Shown: one piece after another, positions 43,377 through 54,043 of the stretch | How positions within the stretch are numbered: the stretch's first letter is position 1 | Layout of the letters: every line of letters begins with the position of its first letter | Source of the DNA: Methylophaga sp. | Lineage (GTDB): Bacteria; Pseudomonadota; Gammaproteobacteria; Nitrosococcales; Methylophagaceae | Direction of reading: 5' to 3' | Length of the DNA: 64,000 nt | Assembly (NCBI GenBank): GCA_002706095.1 | Contig: PAJP01000018.1 | Coordinates: forward strand, 1 to 64,000 | Made by a program: the position numbers and the translations under genes | The notes under the pieces: model-generated | The model's input: only the letters and a program-made list of their open reading frames with translations | Database searches by the model: none | Told to the model about the DNA's origin: nothing

Positions 43377-43521
43377 CTGATTTCTTTAACCTTAAAGTAA
43401 ATGAGTCAATGACTGTGTGATTTGATGCATAATCAAGTGTTGCGGGAAGAAATTCCCTACGCTACATTCAACTGCTTTAAATGATATCTCTAACCGCTGA
43501 ATTCAAGACCCTGAGCTCAAC

Positions 43522-45114
43522 ATGAAAAAAAACGCCCCCTTAAGACCAGTCTCTCAAGCAGAAATTCAACCCATTGTGAATGCATTAAACGCTGGTCAGC
43601 TAGCCACAGCAGAATCCATGTCGAAGAAATTGTTAAAGCAGTATCCCAATGCGTTTGTTTTACATAACCTCTATGGCAATGCGCTTGCGGGACAAAGTAA
43701 AACTAAAGAGGCTGTCGACGCTTTTCGCAAAGCGATAAAAATTGATCCAAGTATTGCTGAGATGCATTTTAATGTGGCAGCGCTGCTGACCAATATGAAT
43801 CGTCATGAAGAAGCCATTCAAAGTTATAAAAAAGCCGTTAGTATCAAACCTGGTTTGGTCGACGCTTATTATAATATGGGCATTGCTCATCAAGCCTTAA
43901 AACAATATCCCCAAGCAAGTCAGAATTATCAAAAAGCCATCGATCTGGAACCAGGCTTTTATGAAGCCATAGTGAACTTGGGGGTTGTTTTACAAGAGCA
44001 GGGCATGTTGGTTGAAGCTATCGACACATACAAGCGGGCACTGGCCATTCATTCGGATGCTCAGATTTACTTCAACCTAGGCACAGCCTACAAAAACCAA
44101 GGCAAATTAGGTGAAGCCATTACTGCGTATAACAAAGCATTAGAACTCAACCCGAATTATGCAGATGTGCATCGTAGTGTGGGTGAAGTGTTACGCGATC
44201 AAGGCCGCTATGAAGAATCCGTTGCTGCCTATAAACGGGCTTTAGAACTCAATCCTGATTTACCGATGGCAAACTATAGTTTGGCGGTTTACCTTTATGA
44301 TAGTGGTGATTTGCAGGGTGCCTTGGAACATTTTCAACGCTCACAATATGCTGACTGGCAGGAGCGTTCTTTATACTGTCTATATAAAACAGGGCAGTTT
44401 GAGGAGTTTAAAAACGGCCTTGATGCATTAAAACGCAGTAAAGATAACTCGCCATTTTTAGCCACGCTGGCTGGTCATTATGCTGAAAACTTTGGCACCG
44501 AGAATGATTACAACTTCTGTAAAAATCCACTGGACTTTGTGTTTCATACTGAAATACCTGAGATAAAAAACAATACTGTGTTTTTAAATCAGCTTTTACA
44601 AGATATTCATACCTGCGATGTGGATGAAAAGTCGCAGGGAAGACTCTACAACGGTGTGCAATCTTCTGGGAATTTATTTAAACGCCCTGAAGCCTCCTTC
44701 CGACAACTGGCTGAATATGTCGCTCAGGCAGTGGAACGGTATCGTCAAACATTTGCAGGTGAAAACTGCCAGTTTGTGAAAGGGTTCCCTAAAACTACCG
44801 AGTTCGCCAGCTCCTGGTATGTGAAAATGAAAAGTGGCGGTCACCTGACTTCCCATATTCATGAGGAAGGTTGGGTCAGTGGTTCGCTATATTTGTCATT
44901 ACCAAAAAATAAGCAGCACGAACATGAAGGTAGTATTGAGCTAAGCACGCATGGTGACGATTACCCAAAAAAACACGACAACTTTCCCACAAAGACTATT
45001 GCTCCAGAAGTAGGTGACTTGGTGATGTTTCCCTCATCCTGCTTCCATCGCACCATTCCATTCAGCTCAGATGAGGAACGTATTTGTATTGCGTTTGATT
45101 TGAAGCCAATGTGA
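43522..45114 (+). CDS. TPR protein with C-terminal 2-oxoglutarate/Fe(II) oxygenase-like domain
   Basis: A 530-residue cytosolic protein. Residues about 20-300 form at least seven tetratricopeptide repeats (for example AEMHFNVAALLTNMNRHEEA, AYYNMGIAHQALKQYPQA, DVHRSVGEVLRDQGRYEES). Residues about 330-528 resemble a 2OG-Fe(II) oxygenase of the group often attached to TPRs: SSWYVKMKSGGHLTSHIHEE with the first metal His, GSLYLSLP, GDLVMFPSSCFHRTIPF with the distal His, and ERICIAFDLKP. It may hydroxylate a protein. It lies 33 bases before the pilin glycosylation ligase and near the pilin, so a role in pilus modification is a possibility, not shown. Confidence 0.8.
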   Translation: MKKNAPLRPVSQAEIQPIVNALNAGQLATAESMSKKLLKQYPNAFVLHNLYGNALAGQSKTKEAVDAFRKAIKIDPSIAEMHFNVAALLTNMNRHEEAIQSYKKAVSIKPGLVDAYYNMGIAHQALKQYPQASQNYQKAIDLEPGFYEAIVNLGVVLQEQGMLVEAIDTYKRALAIHSDAQIYFNLGTAYKNQGKLGEAITAYNKALELNPNYADVHRSVGEVLRDQGRYEESVAAYKRALELNPDLPMANYSLAVYLYDSGDLQGALEHFQRSQYADWQERSLYCLYKTGQFEEFKNGLDALKRSKDNSPFLATLAGHYAENFGTENDYNFCKNPLDFVFHTEIPEIKNNTVFLNQLLQDIHTCDVDEKSQGRLYNGVQSSGNLFKRPEASFRQLAEYVAQAVERYRQTFAGENCQFVKGFPKTTEFASSWYVKMKSGGHLTSHIHEEGWVSGSLYLSLPKNKQHEHEGSIELSTHGDDYPKKHDNFPTKTIAPEVGDLVMFPSSCFHRTIPFSSDEERICIAFDLKPM

Positions 45115-45147
45115 ATTGAATAAATAAAGCCAAAAGGATATTGCACA

Positions 45148-46866
45148 ATGCAAAACCAATCTTTATCGCCCAGCAGAATTCTTGAAGGTCTGCTGTTTTT
45201 ATTATTTGTTATTTCGCCGTTTTACATTACATCGAGTATTGGTGGTACGGGTTTTGATTTACCGTTTAATATTTCGGTTTGGTTTGCTGCAACATTGGTT
45301 ATTGGTTATATGCTCTGGCATATCGCCAGTAGTGACACGATTACTCTACCCAAAAATTACCTTTATCTATTGATGTTGCCAGCCGGCATTTTATTATCGG
45401 CTGTCATAGCGGGTGTGGTTGAGCCTGTGACTTGGTTATTCAGAATTTTATACATCCTTGCAGGCGTTATTTTTCTGTTTGGTTTGTTTCAGTTCAAAAG
45501 CTTGTCTATTGAGCGTGTGCTGTTTTTTATTGTTCTATCGGGTTTGTTCATTTCTCTGTATGGGATAGTTCAAATGCACCCCTTGCAAGCTAGTGACGAA
45601 AACTCGATAACAAGTACCAAAACTTTATTGCCTACGACGATTTTCCAGCAGGTGAATGTTACAGCTAGCTATCTAGCTACAACATTATTAATTGCTATTT
45701 ATCTACTGTTTATATCACTAGAAAATACAAAAAAAACAATCCAAGCATTTCTCTATGTATCTATGACATTGAGTACCTATGTCTTAGTATCATCGGGCTC
45801 TAGACTTGGGTTACTTTCTTTAGCATTGGGGCTGATTTTCCTCACTATAGGATTGGCAAAAACACTAAGGAAAAATAAAACAAAACTCCTTGGCGTGATT
45901 GTCTTGTTGTCAGTGGGCTCAGTAACATCATATGTATTGTTTTCTGGTCCGTCTGGCTTGAATAAAACTGTTGATAAGACATATGGCTTAGTTAAGGCAA
46001 ACAACTCAGAAGCTAGGGTGGTTATCTATGGTGCTGCTCTGGATTCCATTCAATCATCACCTGTTTTTGGGCATGGTATCGGGAGTTATAAAAGTGAGTG
46101 GTTAAATCATTCAGCTGAGTTGTATCCAAAGTATCCAAATGTTGAGCATATGCCATACACGCTTGGCCACCCACACAATGAAATTCTGATGTGGGCGATT
46201 GAGGGGGGGGCGATAGCCGTTATTGGTATTCTGATAGCGTTAGTTTCAACACTATGGTCTGTAGCAAGGTTTTATGGGTTAACAAGTTTCGCCTATTTTT
46301 CATTGTTGTTACCCATATCTACGCATAACATGCTTGAACTGCCATTTTATATTTCATCATTACACTGGTTCGTGTGGTTATTTCTTATTTTTGTTGCACT
46401 AAAAGCCATATCTACTGATAAAAGTAATCAACTTAGTCAGAAGGCAAAGCATTCTATCCGGGGTATTACATTTGTATTTGGCCTTACTTCATTAATATTT
46501 TTATTACAAACAGCCTCGGCACAAAAAGATATCACTGATTATGTCTATGGTCGCTCAACTGATAAGCCACTTCAGCAGGCATTGATAAATCCTTATTTTC
46601 AAGCTGATGCCAGAGCGATGGCGAACCGTAGCGTGCTCTACTATGCAATTAAAAATGACGATAAACAGAAAATCACCCAACTACTCAATCAGTTTCAACA
46701 GGAATTAGATATTAATCCTGACTTAAAACTATTTGAAGATGTCATTAACGGCTTTGAGGCGTTAGAGGCTAAACAACAAAGTTGTTTAGTTGCTGAACGT
46801 GCATTAAAGATTTATCCATGGAATGGTGGCTTAAAGAAATATTTAGCAACCTGCTCAAGAAAGTGA
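45148..46866 (+). CDS. pglL: PglL/Wzy_C-type O-oligosaccharyltransferase
   Basis: A 572-residue inner-membrane protein with about eleven helices. The Wzy_C domain is seen in the large periplasmic loop near residues 290-340: AALDSIQSSPVFGHGIGSY, and the conserved HPHNEILMWAIEGG with catalytic-type His. A second C-terminal domain typical of pilin ligases (Wzy_C_2) follows. PglL/PilO-type enzymes transfer lipid-linked glycans onto pilins, whereas WaaL joins O-antigen to lipid A. The pilin gene 160 bases downstream makes the pilin ligase reading the more likely. Confidence 0.8.
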   Translation: MQNQSLSPSRILEGLLFLLFVISPFYITSSIGGTGFDLPFNISVWFAATLVIGYMLWHIASSDTITLPKNYLYLLMLPAGILLSAVIAGVVEPVTWLFRILYILAGVIFLFGLFQFKSLSIERVLFFIVLSGLFISLYGIVQMHPLQASDENSITSTKTLLPTTIFQQVNVTASYLATTLLIAIYLLFISLENTKKTIQAFLYVSMTLSTYVLVSSGSRLGLLSLALGLIFLTIGLAKTLRKNKTKLLGVIVLLSVGSVTSYVLFSGPSGLNKTVDKTYGLVKANNSEARVVIYGAALDSIQSSPVFGHGIGSYKSEWLNHSAELYPKYPNVEHMPYTLGHPHNEILMWAIEGGAIAVIGILIALVSTLWSVARFYGLTSFAYFSLLLPISTHNMLELPFYISSLHWFVWLFLIFVALKAISTDKSNQLSQKAKHSIRGITFVFGLTSLIFLLQTASAQKDITDYVYGRSTDKPLQQALINPYFQADARAMANRSVLYYAIKNDDKQKITQLLNQFQQELDINPDLKLFEDVINGFEALEAKQQSCLVAERALKIYPWNGGLKKYLATCSRK

Positions 46867-46961
46867 CATAAAGTGTCACTTTCTGACACTGGCTAACATA
46901 TGTAATAAATAAGTAATTCAATCTATTTCTATAAGTGTATGAAAAATCAATGGAAGTACAG

Positions 46962-46979
46962 TTGGCACAATAACTGTAT
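46962..46979 (+). promoter_or_regulatory. Sigma-54 promoter of the pilin gene
   Basis: TTGGCACAATAACTGTAT has GG at -24 and a GT in place of GC at -12, twelve bases apart as sigma-54 requires, about 50 bases before the pilin start. Sigma-54 with PilR is the usual control of pilA in this group. Confidence 0.65.
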
Positions 46980-47028
46980 TAGTGAAGTTTAAGCGTAGTG
47001 CTTACATCAAAAGATACGGAGATAAAAC

Positions 47029-47448
47029 ATGAAAAAAGTCCAACAAGGTTTTACATTAATTGAGTTGATGATCGTCATTGCGATTATTGGTATTTTGGCT
47101 GCAATTGCATTACCTGCTTATCAACAGTACACGCAAAAAGCACGTTACACGGAAGTAGTCATGGCAGCTACTGCTGTTAAAACAGCTGTTGAAACATGTG
47201 CTCAAGTCAATAATGGTTTTGCTAGCTGTGCGGCTGGTAGTAATGGTGTTCCTGCTAACATGGCTGCTGGTACAGACCCTACTCAAATGGTTGACAATGT
47301 TGTTTGGAATAATGGTGCAGGAACAATTGTTGTGACACCTAATGCAGTGGGTGGTATTACTGCTGCAGATACGTTTACTATGACTGGTAACTTTGCTAAT
47401 GGAACAACTACTTGGACTACTGTTTGTGCGAGAGCCGAGTTATGTTAA
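47029..47448 (+). CDS. pilA: Type IV major pilin
   Basis: A 139-residue type IVa pilin. The short leader KKVQQG is cleaved before [20 protein letters not shown], with the essential Glu5, and the helix continues to about residue 55. Two Cys (in [11 protein letters not shown]) lie early in the globular part and two at the tail, the last in the C-terminal ELC disulfide loop. The globular region is Thr/Asn/Gly-rich, a likely O-glycosylation surface for the ligase upstream. Own sigma-54 promoter, good gagat binding site, strong terminator. Confidence 0.95.
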   Translation: MKKVQQGFTLIELMIVIAIIGILAAIALPAYQQYTQKARYTEVVMAATAVKTAVETCAQVNNGFASCAAGSNGVPANMAAGTDPTQMVDNVVWNNGAGTIVVTPNAVGGITAADTFTMTGNFANGTTTWTTVCARAELC

Positions 47449-47468
47449 TAGCTTCACTAAGCTGACTT

Positions 47469-47498
47469 AAAAAAGCCCCGCAATGCGGGGCTTTTTTT
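47469..47498. terminator. Bidirectional Rho-independent terminator
   Basis: AAAAAGCCCCGC and GCGGGGCTTTTTTT form a perfect stem between convergent pilA and metG. Confidence 0.95.
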
Positions 47499-47516
47499 CG
47501 TCTGTACTAAGTGAGA

Positions 47517-49544
47517 TTACTTCACTCTCATCCCAGGCTGAGCGCCATTATCTGGATTTAAGATAAATAAATCCTTTCCACCTGGTCCTGCAGCCAAGAC
47601 CATCCCTTCTGATAAACCAAAACGCATTTTACGTGGCGCTAGATTGGCGACCATCACGGTTAATTTACCGATAAGGTCTTCTGGAGAATAGGCTGATTTA
47701 ATGCCTGCAAACACCTGACGTTCACCTAAGCCAATATCTAAGGTGAGTTTAAGCAATTTATCTGCACCTTCCACATGCTCTGCATTGACGATTTTGGCAA
47801 TGCGTAAATCGATCTTGGCGAAATCATCAAATTGGATTTCATCAGCTATCGGATCAATATTCGTATTGCTTGTAGTTTGCTTTTCTGCTGGTTTTGTTTC
47901 TGTCATATTTTCTTTTGATTCTTCAATGATCGCATTGATTTTTTCTTTTTCGATACGTGTCATCAACGGTGTGAATTTATTTATCGTATGACCAAGCAGT
48001 GGCGATGCAATATCAGTCCAGTTCAATGGTTCGATATTAAGGAAGGCTTCAGCTTGTTCAGCCGTTTTTGGTAATACTGGTTTTAAATAAGCGATTAACA
48101 CACGGAATAAATTAATGCCCATGCTGTAAATGGCCTGGACTTCTTGTTCTTTGCCTTCTTCTTTGGCCAGCGCCCACGGCTTCATTTCATCGATATATTG
48201 GTTAGCCCGATCAGCTAAAGCCATAATTTCACGCATGGCCTGACCAAACTCACGTTTTTCATAGCGTTCTGCTATCAACTCAGCTTGATTGGTGAAGCTT
48301 TCAAACAAGGCTACATCAGCCAATGAATCAGTTAACTGACCATCACATTTTTTACTCAGATAACCCGCACAGCGACTGGCAATATTGACGACTTTACCGA
48401 CTAAGTCAGCATTAATTCGGGTTTGGAAGTCTTCCAGACTTAAATCGATATCATCAATGCCACTACCGAGTTTGGCTGCAAAATAATAACGTAAATATTC
48501 TGGATCCAGATGATTCAAATAGGTACGTGCTTTAATGAAGGTACCCCGAGATTTCGACATTTTTTTGCCATCGACAGTCAGGAACCCATGCGCATAGATA
48601 TTATCCGGCTGACGGAAACCCGCGCCTTCTAACATGGCAGGCCAGAATAGGGCGTGGAAATAGATAATATCTTTACCAATGAAGTGCACCATCTCAGTGT
48701 TGTTGCCGGGCTTCATAAACTCATCAAAATCCACACCTGTACGATCACAGAAGTTTTTGAAACTGGCTAAATAACCAATCGGTGCATCCATCCATACGTA
48801 AAAGAATTTATTATCCGTATCTGGAATTTCAAAACCGAAGTAGGGGGCATCACGTGAAATGTCCCAGTCTTGCAAACCACTATCAAACCATTCGCTGAGT
48901 TTACGTGTGACTTCAGGCTGTAGATGGTCGCTATTAGTCCATTCTTTTAGTGTTTTTTCAAAGTTACCGAGTTTGAAAAAATAGTGTTCTGATTCTTTGG
49001 TAATAGGGGTGGCACCTGATACAGCAGACACCGGATTTTTGAGTTCAGTGGGTTCATAAGTGGCACCACAGACTTCACAGTTATCACCATATTGATCCGC
49101 TGCACCACATTTTGGGCATTCGCCTCGAATAAACCGATCGGGTAAGAACATTTCTTTTTCTGGATCGTAGGCTTGGCTAATGGTTCTGGCTTCAATATGA
49201 CCCGCATCTCGGTTAGCTAAATAAATCTGACTGGCTAAGGCTCGGTTTTCGTCACTGTGGGTACTATGAAAGTTATCAAAACCAATATTGAACTCAGAAA
49301 AGTCAGCCTGGTGCTCTTTACTGACATCGCTAATCAGCTGTTCAGGCGAAATACCTTCATTTTGTGCACGCAGCATAATCGGTGTGCCATGCGCATCATC
49401 TGCGCAGACGTAATAACATTGATTGCCACGCATTTTCTGGAAACGAACCCAGACGTCAGTTTGGATGTATTCCACCATGTGGCCCAGATGAATTGAACCA
49501 TTGGCGTAGGGAAGAGCGCTGGTGACCAGAATTTTTCTTTGCAT
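47517..49544 (-). CDS. metG: Methionyl-tRNA synthetase
   Basis: A 675-residue class I synthetase that charges tRNA-Met. ATG 49544 starts the family-typical [16 protein letters not shown]; the frame is open to 49577. HIGH motif as SIHLGH, zinc-binding [24 protein letters not shown] as KKMSKSRG, anticodon domain about 390-550, and the C-terminal tRNA-binding OB fold ([20 protein letters not shown], about 570-675) used for dimerisation. Length equals E. coli MetG (677). In many relatives metG adjoins apbC; here apbC is 14 kb away. Confidence 0.95.
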   Translation of the reverse strand: MQRKILVTSALPYANGSIHLGHMVEYIQTDVWVRFQKMRGNQCYYVCADDAHGTPIMLRAQNEGISPEQLISDVSKEHQADFSEFNIGFDNFHSTHSDENRALASQIYLANRDAGHIEARTISQAYDPEKEMFLPDRFIRGECPKCGAADQYGDNCEVCGATYEPTELKNPVSAVSGATPITKESEHYFFKLGNFEKTLKEWTNSDHLQPEVTRKLSEWFDSGLQDWDISRDAPYFGFEIPDTDNKFFYVWMDAPIGYLASFKNFCDRTGVDFDEFMKPGNNTEMVHFIGKDIIYFHALFWPAMLEGAGFRQPDNIYAHGFLTVDGKKMSKSRGTFIKARTYLNHLDPEYLRYYFAAKLGSGIDDIDLSLEDFQTRINADLVGKVVNIASRCAGYLSKKCDGQLTDSLADVALFESFTNQAELIAERYEKREFGQAMREIMALADRANQYIDEMKPWALAKEEGKEQEVQAIYSMGINLFRVLIAYLKPVLPKTAEQAEAFLNIEPLNWTDIASPLLGHTINKFTPLMTRIEKEKINAIIEESKENMTETKPAEKQTTSNTNIDPIADEIQFDDFAKIDLRIAKIVNAEHVEGADKLLKLTLDIGLGERQVFAGIKSAYSPEDLIGKLTVMVANLAPRKMRFGLSEGMVLAAGPGGKDLFILNPDNGAQPGMRVK

Positions 49545-49720
49545 GAGTGAACCGAAATTAACCGTGATAAAAGCCATAAAAGATACCAGAATTAGGGTGT
49601 TTACACCATGTAAACATCCGCTTTCTCTCGCTGTTTCATCGTAATATTGAAATGCATCAGTCTTTGCATTAGATTGGAGTTAACACTGCTTGTGTTACGT
49701 CTGCCATTTCGGGGTAATTA

Positions 49721-50224
49721 ATGGATCTTCATCTACATAATATTCATGCTGATTCGGTTGAGCTGGCACTGGAAAAAGCACGCCAATATCGTTCACTTGC
49801 TGAGCCTGAGATTGCCGAAAGTATTTGTCTGGATATTTTGCATATCGAGCCTGATAACCAAAAAGCCATCGTACTCTACATACTGGCCTTAAGTGACCAG
49901 CTGCATCATGCCGGTAAAAAGACGCAAGTAAAGTCGATTGAAGAAGCCATTGAAAAGTTACAAAGTCGCTATCAACAGTTTTATTACACGGGACTGCTTC
50001 ATGAGCGCCGCGCACGATTTATGCTGACTCAAAGTATGGCCAGAGTATTCGCCTATGATTATTTTATCGAAGCGCTACAGTTTTATCAGAAGGCAGAAAA
50101 AATTAGGCCGGAACATAATGATGAGGCCACACTACGTTGGAATAGCTGTATCCGAACCATTGAAAAAGAAAACCTGAAACCGCGACCTGACAGCAAGGAT
50201 GCCAGACTGGATATGGAAAGCTGA
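49721..50224 (+). CDS. TPR-like protein preceding sdhC
   Basis: A 167-residue, mostly helical cytosolic protein without signal peptide. It shows degenerate tetratricopeptide character: ALEKARQYRSLAEPEIAESICLDIL, HIEPDNQKAIVLYILALSDQL, ALQFYQKAEKIRPEHNDEA. Its stop is three bases from the sdhC start, so it is co-transcribed with the succinate dehydrogenase genes. No exact family known to me; a role in complex assembly is conceivable. Confidence 0.65.
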   Translation: MDLHLHNIHADSVELALEKARQYRSLAEPEIAESICLDILHIEPDNQKAIVLYILALSDQLHHAGKKTQVKSIEEAIEKLQSRYQQFYYTGLLHERRARFMLTQSMARVFAYDYFIEALQFYQKAEKIRPEHNDEATLRWNSCIRTIEKENLKPRPDSKDARLDMES

Positions 50225-50226
50225 GC

Positions 50227-50811
50227 ATGACGTTATTACAGATACAAAAACGCACCATGACCATTGCAGGAACGGTATTAAGTGTTTATCTCCTGTTTCA
50301 TATGTTGTCCAATCTCAGTTTCTTTTTTGGTGATAGCTTTAACCAGTTTTATCAGATTTATAATTCAGCCTGGATACGTTGGCCAGTGTTAGCCATCGTA
50401 TTGATTTGTTTGTGGGTTCATGTTCGGGCAGCAGTCAATATACGCCGAAAAAACAGTCATGCCAGGCAAGTTGCTTATAGAAAACACGATAAGTTTCATA
50501 TACCCGCTTCCCTGGTGACCTTAAGCATTATCCTATTATTCCTATTTATTATCGTTCACATTCTGCAGTCTTTGTATGTCAATCCCTTTGATGTTAGAGC
50601 GTCTGTGCTTGACTGGTTCAGCTCTCCATTCATCACACTGTTTTATCTGATGGGCGTGTTTATATTAACGATGCATTTACAGCATTCATTGATTAATGTT
50701 CTTCAAACCTTAGGGATTTCATCCAAAATGCACCATATTGCTATTCATTCGGCAGTGGCTGTGTTGGCACTGGGTTTTGTTTCTATTCCTGTTTATGTGT
50801 GGTTAGTGTGA
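50227..50811 (+). CDS. sdhC: Succinate dehydrogenase cytochrome b subunit (type B)
   Basis: A 194-residue membrane anchor with five helices, the single-subunit type B arrangement. Histidines suited to bind two b hemes are in [25 protein letters not shown] and HHIAIHS. It holds the quinone site and passes electrons from SdhB. In this type B family one anchor replaces the usual SdhC and SdhD. It overlaps the sdhA start by one base (TGATG). Confidence 0.85.
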   Translation: MTLLQIQKRTMTIAGTVLSVYLLFHMLSNLSFFFGDSFNQFYQIYNSAWIRWPVLAIVLICLWVHVRAAVNIRRKNSHARQVAYRKHDKFHIPASLVTLSIILLFLFIIVHILQSLYVNPFDVRASVLDWFSSPFITLFYLMGVFILTMHLQHSLINVLQTLGISSKMHHIAIHSAVAVLALGFVSIPVYVWLV

Positions 50812-52751
50812 TGAATGAGTTTGAATTAGATAGTCATGCACCTAAAGGGCCATTACAGGACAGATGGAAGCAACATAAATATAACTCTCGCGTTGTCAGT
50901 CCGGCCAACCGCAAAAAATATACAGTCATCGTGGTTGGAACGGGATTGGCTGGGGCTTCTGCTTCTGCCTCATTAGGCGAAATGGGTTTTAATGTAAAAA
51001 CCTTTTGTTTTCAGGATAGCCCGCGTCGTGCTCATAGTATTGCTGCTCAGGGTGGTATTAATGCGGCCAAAAATTATCAGAATGATGGCGACAGTGTCTG
51101 GCGTCTGTTCTACGACACCATTAAAGGCGGCGACTTCAGAGCCAGAGAATCCAATGTTTTTCGTCTAGCCGAATTGAGCACGGCGATCATTGATCAAGCC
51201 GTGGCTCAGGGCGTGCCGTTTGCCCGTGAATATTCGGGATATTTAGCCAATCGTTCCTTTGGTGGCGCTCAGGTGTCACGGACCTTCTATGCCAGAGGAC
51301 AAACGGGTCAGCAACTCTTGCTCGGAGCGTATCAGGCGATGAGCAGACAGATTGCCGAAGGCACCATTACCCACCATTCTCGCTGCGAAATGCAGGAGCT
51401 CATTATGGATGGTGACAGAGCGATTGGTATCGTGACCCGTGATTTGGTGACAGGTGAATTGGAAAGTCATCTTGCTGATTGTGTGGTGCTCTGTACCGGT
51501 GGCTATAGTAATGCTTTTTATTTATCCACTAATGCCAAAGGTTGTAACACATCGGCGATTTGGCGAGCCCATAAAAAAGGCGCTTTGTTCGCTAATCCTT
51601 GTTTTACTCAGATTCATCCCACCTGTATTCCACAACATGGTGAGTTACAGTCCAAACTGACATTGATGAGTGAATCGCTACGCAATGATGGTCGTGTGTG
51701 GGCACCAAAAAACAAAGCGGACTGTGATAAAAGGCCAGAAGACATTCCTGAAGAGGATCGCGATTACTTTCTCGAACGAATGTATCCGTCGTTTGGTAAT
51801 TTGGTACCACGGGACATAGCCTCTCGTGCAGTGAAGTTAATCTGCGATGAAGGTCGTGGCGTCGGCTTTGAAATTGAAGGGAAAAAACTTGGTGTCTATC
51901 TTGATTTTGCTCAGGCAATCAAGAAACAGGGGCTAGCCGCAGTTGAAGAAAAATACGGCAATCTGTTTGAAATGTATCAGCGTATAACTGCTGAAAATCC
52001 CTATGAAACCCCGATGCGTATCTATCCCGCCGTGCACTACACAATGGGCGGATTGTGGGTGGACTATAACTTAATGACAACGGTTAATGGCTTGTTTGCC
52101 GGTGGCGAAGCGAATTTCTCAGATCACGGTGCGAACAGGTTGGGCGCAAGTGCACTGATGCAGGGGCTGGCGGATGGTTATTTTATTTTGCCGACCACGG
52201 TAGCGGATTTTTTAGCGAAACAGAAACCGATCAAGGCAGAGCAGTATTCCAGTCAGATAGATGAAGCGATGGCGTCAGCCAAAACTCGTATCAGCCGTTT
52301 GATGAATGCGCCGGAACCATCAATCACGCCTGATGAATTTCATCGGCAACTTGGTCAGATTCTCTGGCATGCCTGTGGCATGGCGCGAACCAAGTCTTCA
52401 CTGGAACAAGCGATTAAAGCCATACAAGAACTGCGTCAGCAATTCTGGCAAAAAGTCAAAATATCAGGCTCGGAAGAGGGGGTAAACCAAACCTTAGAGC
52501 GCGCAGGCCGTGTGGCCGACTTTTTTGAATTGACGGAGTTGATGTGTATTGATGCTCTGGACAGGGAAGAATCCTGCGGCTGCCATGCACGTGAAGAACA
52601 TCTGACAGAGGAGGGTGAGGCCAAACGAAACGATATGGATTACTCCTACGTGGCGGCCTGGCAGTATAGTGGTGATGTCAGTCACCCAACGCTTTATCGT
52701 GAATATCTGCATTTTGATTTTGTTCGACCCAGCATAAGAAATTACCAATGA
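50811..52751 (+). CDS. sdhA: Succinate dehydrogenase/fumarate reductase flavoprotein subunit
   Basis: A 646-residue flavoprotein that oxidises succinate to fumarate (or the reverse). ATG 50811 is preferred to a GTG upstream within sdhC. FAD-binding [17 protein letters not shown], the covalent-flavin segment [16 protein letters not shown], the active-site [12 protein letters not shown] and [15 protein letters not shown], and a C-terminal helical domain with CGCHAREEH. The long form and anchor type place it in the type B clade shared with Bacteroidetes and Epsilonproteobacteria. Overlaps sdhB by four bases. Confidence 0.9.
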   Translation: MNEFELDSHAPKGPLQDRWKQHKYNSRVVSPANRKKYTVIVVGTGLAGASASASLGEMGFNVKTFCFQDSPRRAHSIAAQGGINAAKNYQNDGDSVWRLFYDTIKGGDFRARESNVFRLAELSTAIIDQAVAQGVPFAREYSGYLANRSFGGAQVSRTFYARGQTGQQLLLGAYQAMSRQIAEGTITHHSRCEMQELIMDGDRAIGIVTRDLVTGELESHLADCVVLCTGGYSNAFYLSTNAKGCNTSAIWRAHKKGALFANPCFTQIHPTCIPQHGELQSKLTLMSESLRNDGRVWAPKNKADCDKRPEDIPEEDRDYFLERMYPSFGNLVPRDIASRAVKLICDEGRGVGFEIEGKKLGVYLDFAQAIKKQGLAAVEEKYGNLFEMYQRITAENPYETPMRIYPAVHYTMGGLWVDYNLMTTVNGLFAGGEANFSDHGANRLGASALMQGLADGYFILPTTVADFLAKQKPIKAEQYSSQIDEAMASAKTRISRLMNAPEPSITPDEFHRQLGQILWHACGMARTKSSLEQAIKAIQELRQQFWQKVKISGSEEGVNQTLERAGRVADFFELTELMCIDALDREESCGCHAREEHLTEEGEAKRNDMDYSYVAAWQYSGDVSHPTLYREYLHFDFVRPSIRNYQ

Positions 52752-53476
52752 TTTTTAAACTGAATATCTGGCGACAATCCGGACCCGATAAAAAGGGTGA
52801 TTTCAAATCGTATGAAATTGAGGCGAGTGAAGACTCCTCGTTTCTGGAAATGATGGATGCACTAAATGATAAGCTGACACTACAAGGTGAAGATCCCGTG
52901 GCATTCGACTTTGATTGCCGGGAAGGGATTTGTGGATCCTGCAATCTTGTTATCAATGGCACACCGCATGGTAAACAACAGGCAACAACAACCTGTCAGC
53001 AATACATGCGGGATTACAAAGATGAAAAAGAACTGTGGATTGAGCCCTGGCGAGCCACTGCTTTCCCCATTATCAAAGATCTCATCGTCGATAGAAGTGC
53101 CTTTGATCGTATTATTCAGGCTGGCGGTTATATTCCTATCCGGACAGGTTCGGCCTGTGAAGCGAATACTTTACCCATAGAGAAGCACGTTGCCGATGAG
53201 GCATTTGATGCAGCTACCTGCATTGGCTGTGGTGCTTGTGTCGCAGTCTGTCCAAATGCCTCAGCTACATTATTTTTAGCAGCAAAAATTGCACATTTGT
53301 CGGTTTTGCCTCAAGGACAAATGGACAAACAACGTCCCGCAAAATTATTGCACGCAATGGAAGAAGAAGGTTTTGGTAGTTGTAGTAACTATCGAGAATG
53401 TGAGCGTGTTTGCCCTAAAGAGATCAAGGTCAGCGCTATTACCACAATGAACCGTCTGCTTTATCAGAATCGTTGA
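52748..53476 (+). CDS. sdhB: Succinate dehydrogenase/fumarate reductase iron-sulfur subunit
   Basis: A 242-residue subunit carrying three clusters. The [2Fe-2S] ligands are in [12 protein letters not shown] and the later TTTCQQ; the [4Fe-4S] ligands in [13 protein letters not shown]; the [3Fe-4S] ligands in [14 protein letters not shown]. It moves electrons from SdhA to the cytochrome anchor. ATG overlaps the sdhA stop (ATGA), so translation is coupled. Confidence 0.9.
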   Translation: MIFKLNIWRQSGPDKKGDFKSYEIEASEDSSFLEMMDALNDKLTLQGEDPVAFDFDCREGICGSCNLVINGTPHGKQQATTTCQQYMRDYKDEKELWIEPWRATAFPIIKDLIVDRSAFDRIIQAGGYIPIRTGSACEANTLPIEKHVADEAFDAATCIGCGACVAVCPNASATLFLAAKIAHLSVLPQGQMDKQRPAKLLHAMEEEGFGSCSNYRECERVCPKEIKVSAITTMNRLLYQNR

Positions 53477-53530
53477 CGCATTCTGCCCAGTGCTATCATT
53501 AATCCTCGCTAAACAAACGGCTGATATCTG

Positions 53531-54043
53531 ATGACAGAAGATAAAAACGAACCTATCGCCAACGACCCTATCATTGTAGGTTGGCGAGAGTGGCTTAGTT
53601 TACCTCAACTTGGTTTGAATCGAATTAAAGCGAAAGTGGACACGGGGGCCAGAACGTCTGCCATCCACGCCTTCTCAGTAGAAGAATTTGAGCAAGAGCA
53701 GCAACTGTGGGTGCGATTTGGCGTTCATCCTAATCAAGGTGATACTGACACTATTAAATGGTGTGAAGCGATAGTCATTGATCAGCGCAATGTGACGGAT
53801 TCTGGAGGGCATACTGAAAAACGTTATGTGATTCAGACTGAGGTATCTCTGGGCAATCAACAATGGCCTATAGAAGTCACTCTGACAAACCGCGATAATA
53901 TGCTGTTTAGAATGCTGTTGGGTCGAACCGCTATGACCGCCGGCAATCTTATTGTCAATCCTGCCATGTCATTTATGACTGGCCAAAGTGTTCAGGAGCA
54001 TGATGAACAGCCTGTTAAAGAATTTTTTGATGGAGAAAGCTGA
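53531..54043 (+). CDS. Retropepsin-like ATP-dependent zinc protease family (RimB-like)
   Basis: A 170-residue protein of the putative ATP-dependent zinc protease family. The Asp-Thr-Gly active-site motif is in [13 protein letters not shown], followed by VIQTEVSLG and [12 protein letters not shown]. Aspartic-protease-like folding is the current view of the family. In Pseudomonas the homologue RimB acts with RimK. Its stop overlaps the ATP-grasp start by one base (TGATG), so the two are coupled. It is the first gene of a three-gene unit to 56005. Confidence 0.8.
   Translation: MTEDKNEPIANDPIIVGWREWLSLPQLGLNRIKAKVDTGARTSAIHAFSVEEFEQEQQLWVRFGVHPNQGDTDTIKWCEAIVIDQRNVTDSGGHTEKRYVIQTEVSLGNQQWPIEVTLTNRDNMLFRMLLGRTAMTAGNLIVNPAMSFMTGQSVQEHDEQPVKEFFDGES

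Noticed and set aside
46872..46890. AGTGTCA/TGACACT hairpin after the oligosaccharyltransferase gene
   Set aside because: No T-run follows, so it is not a clear terminator; it may be incidental.
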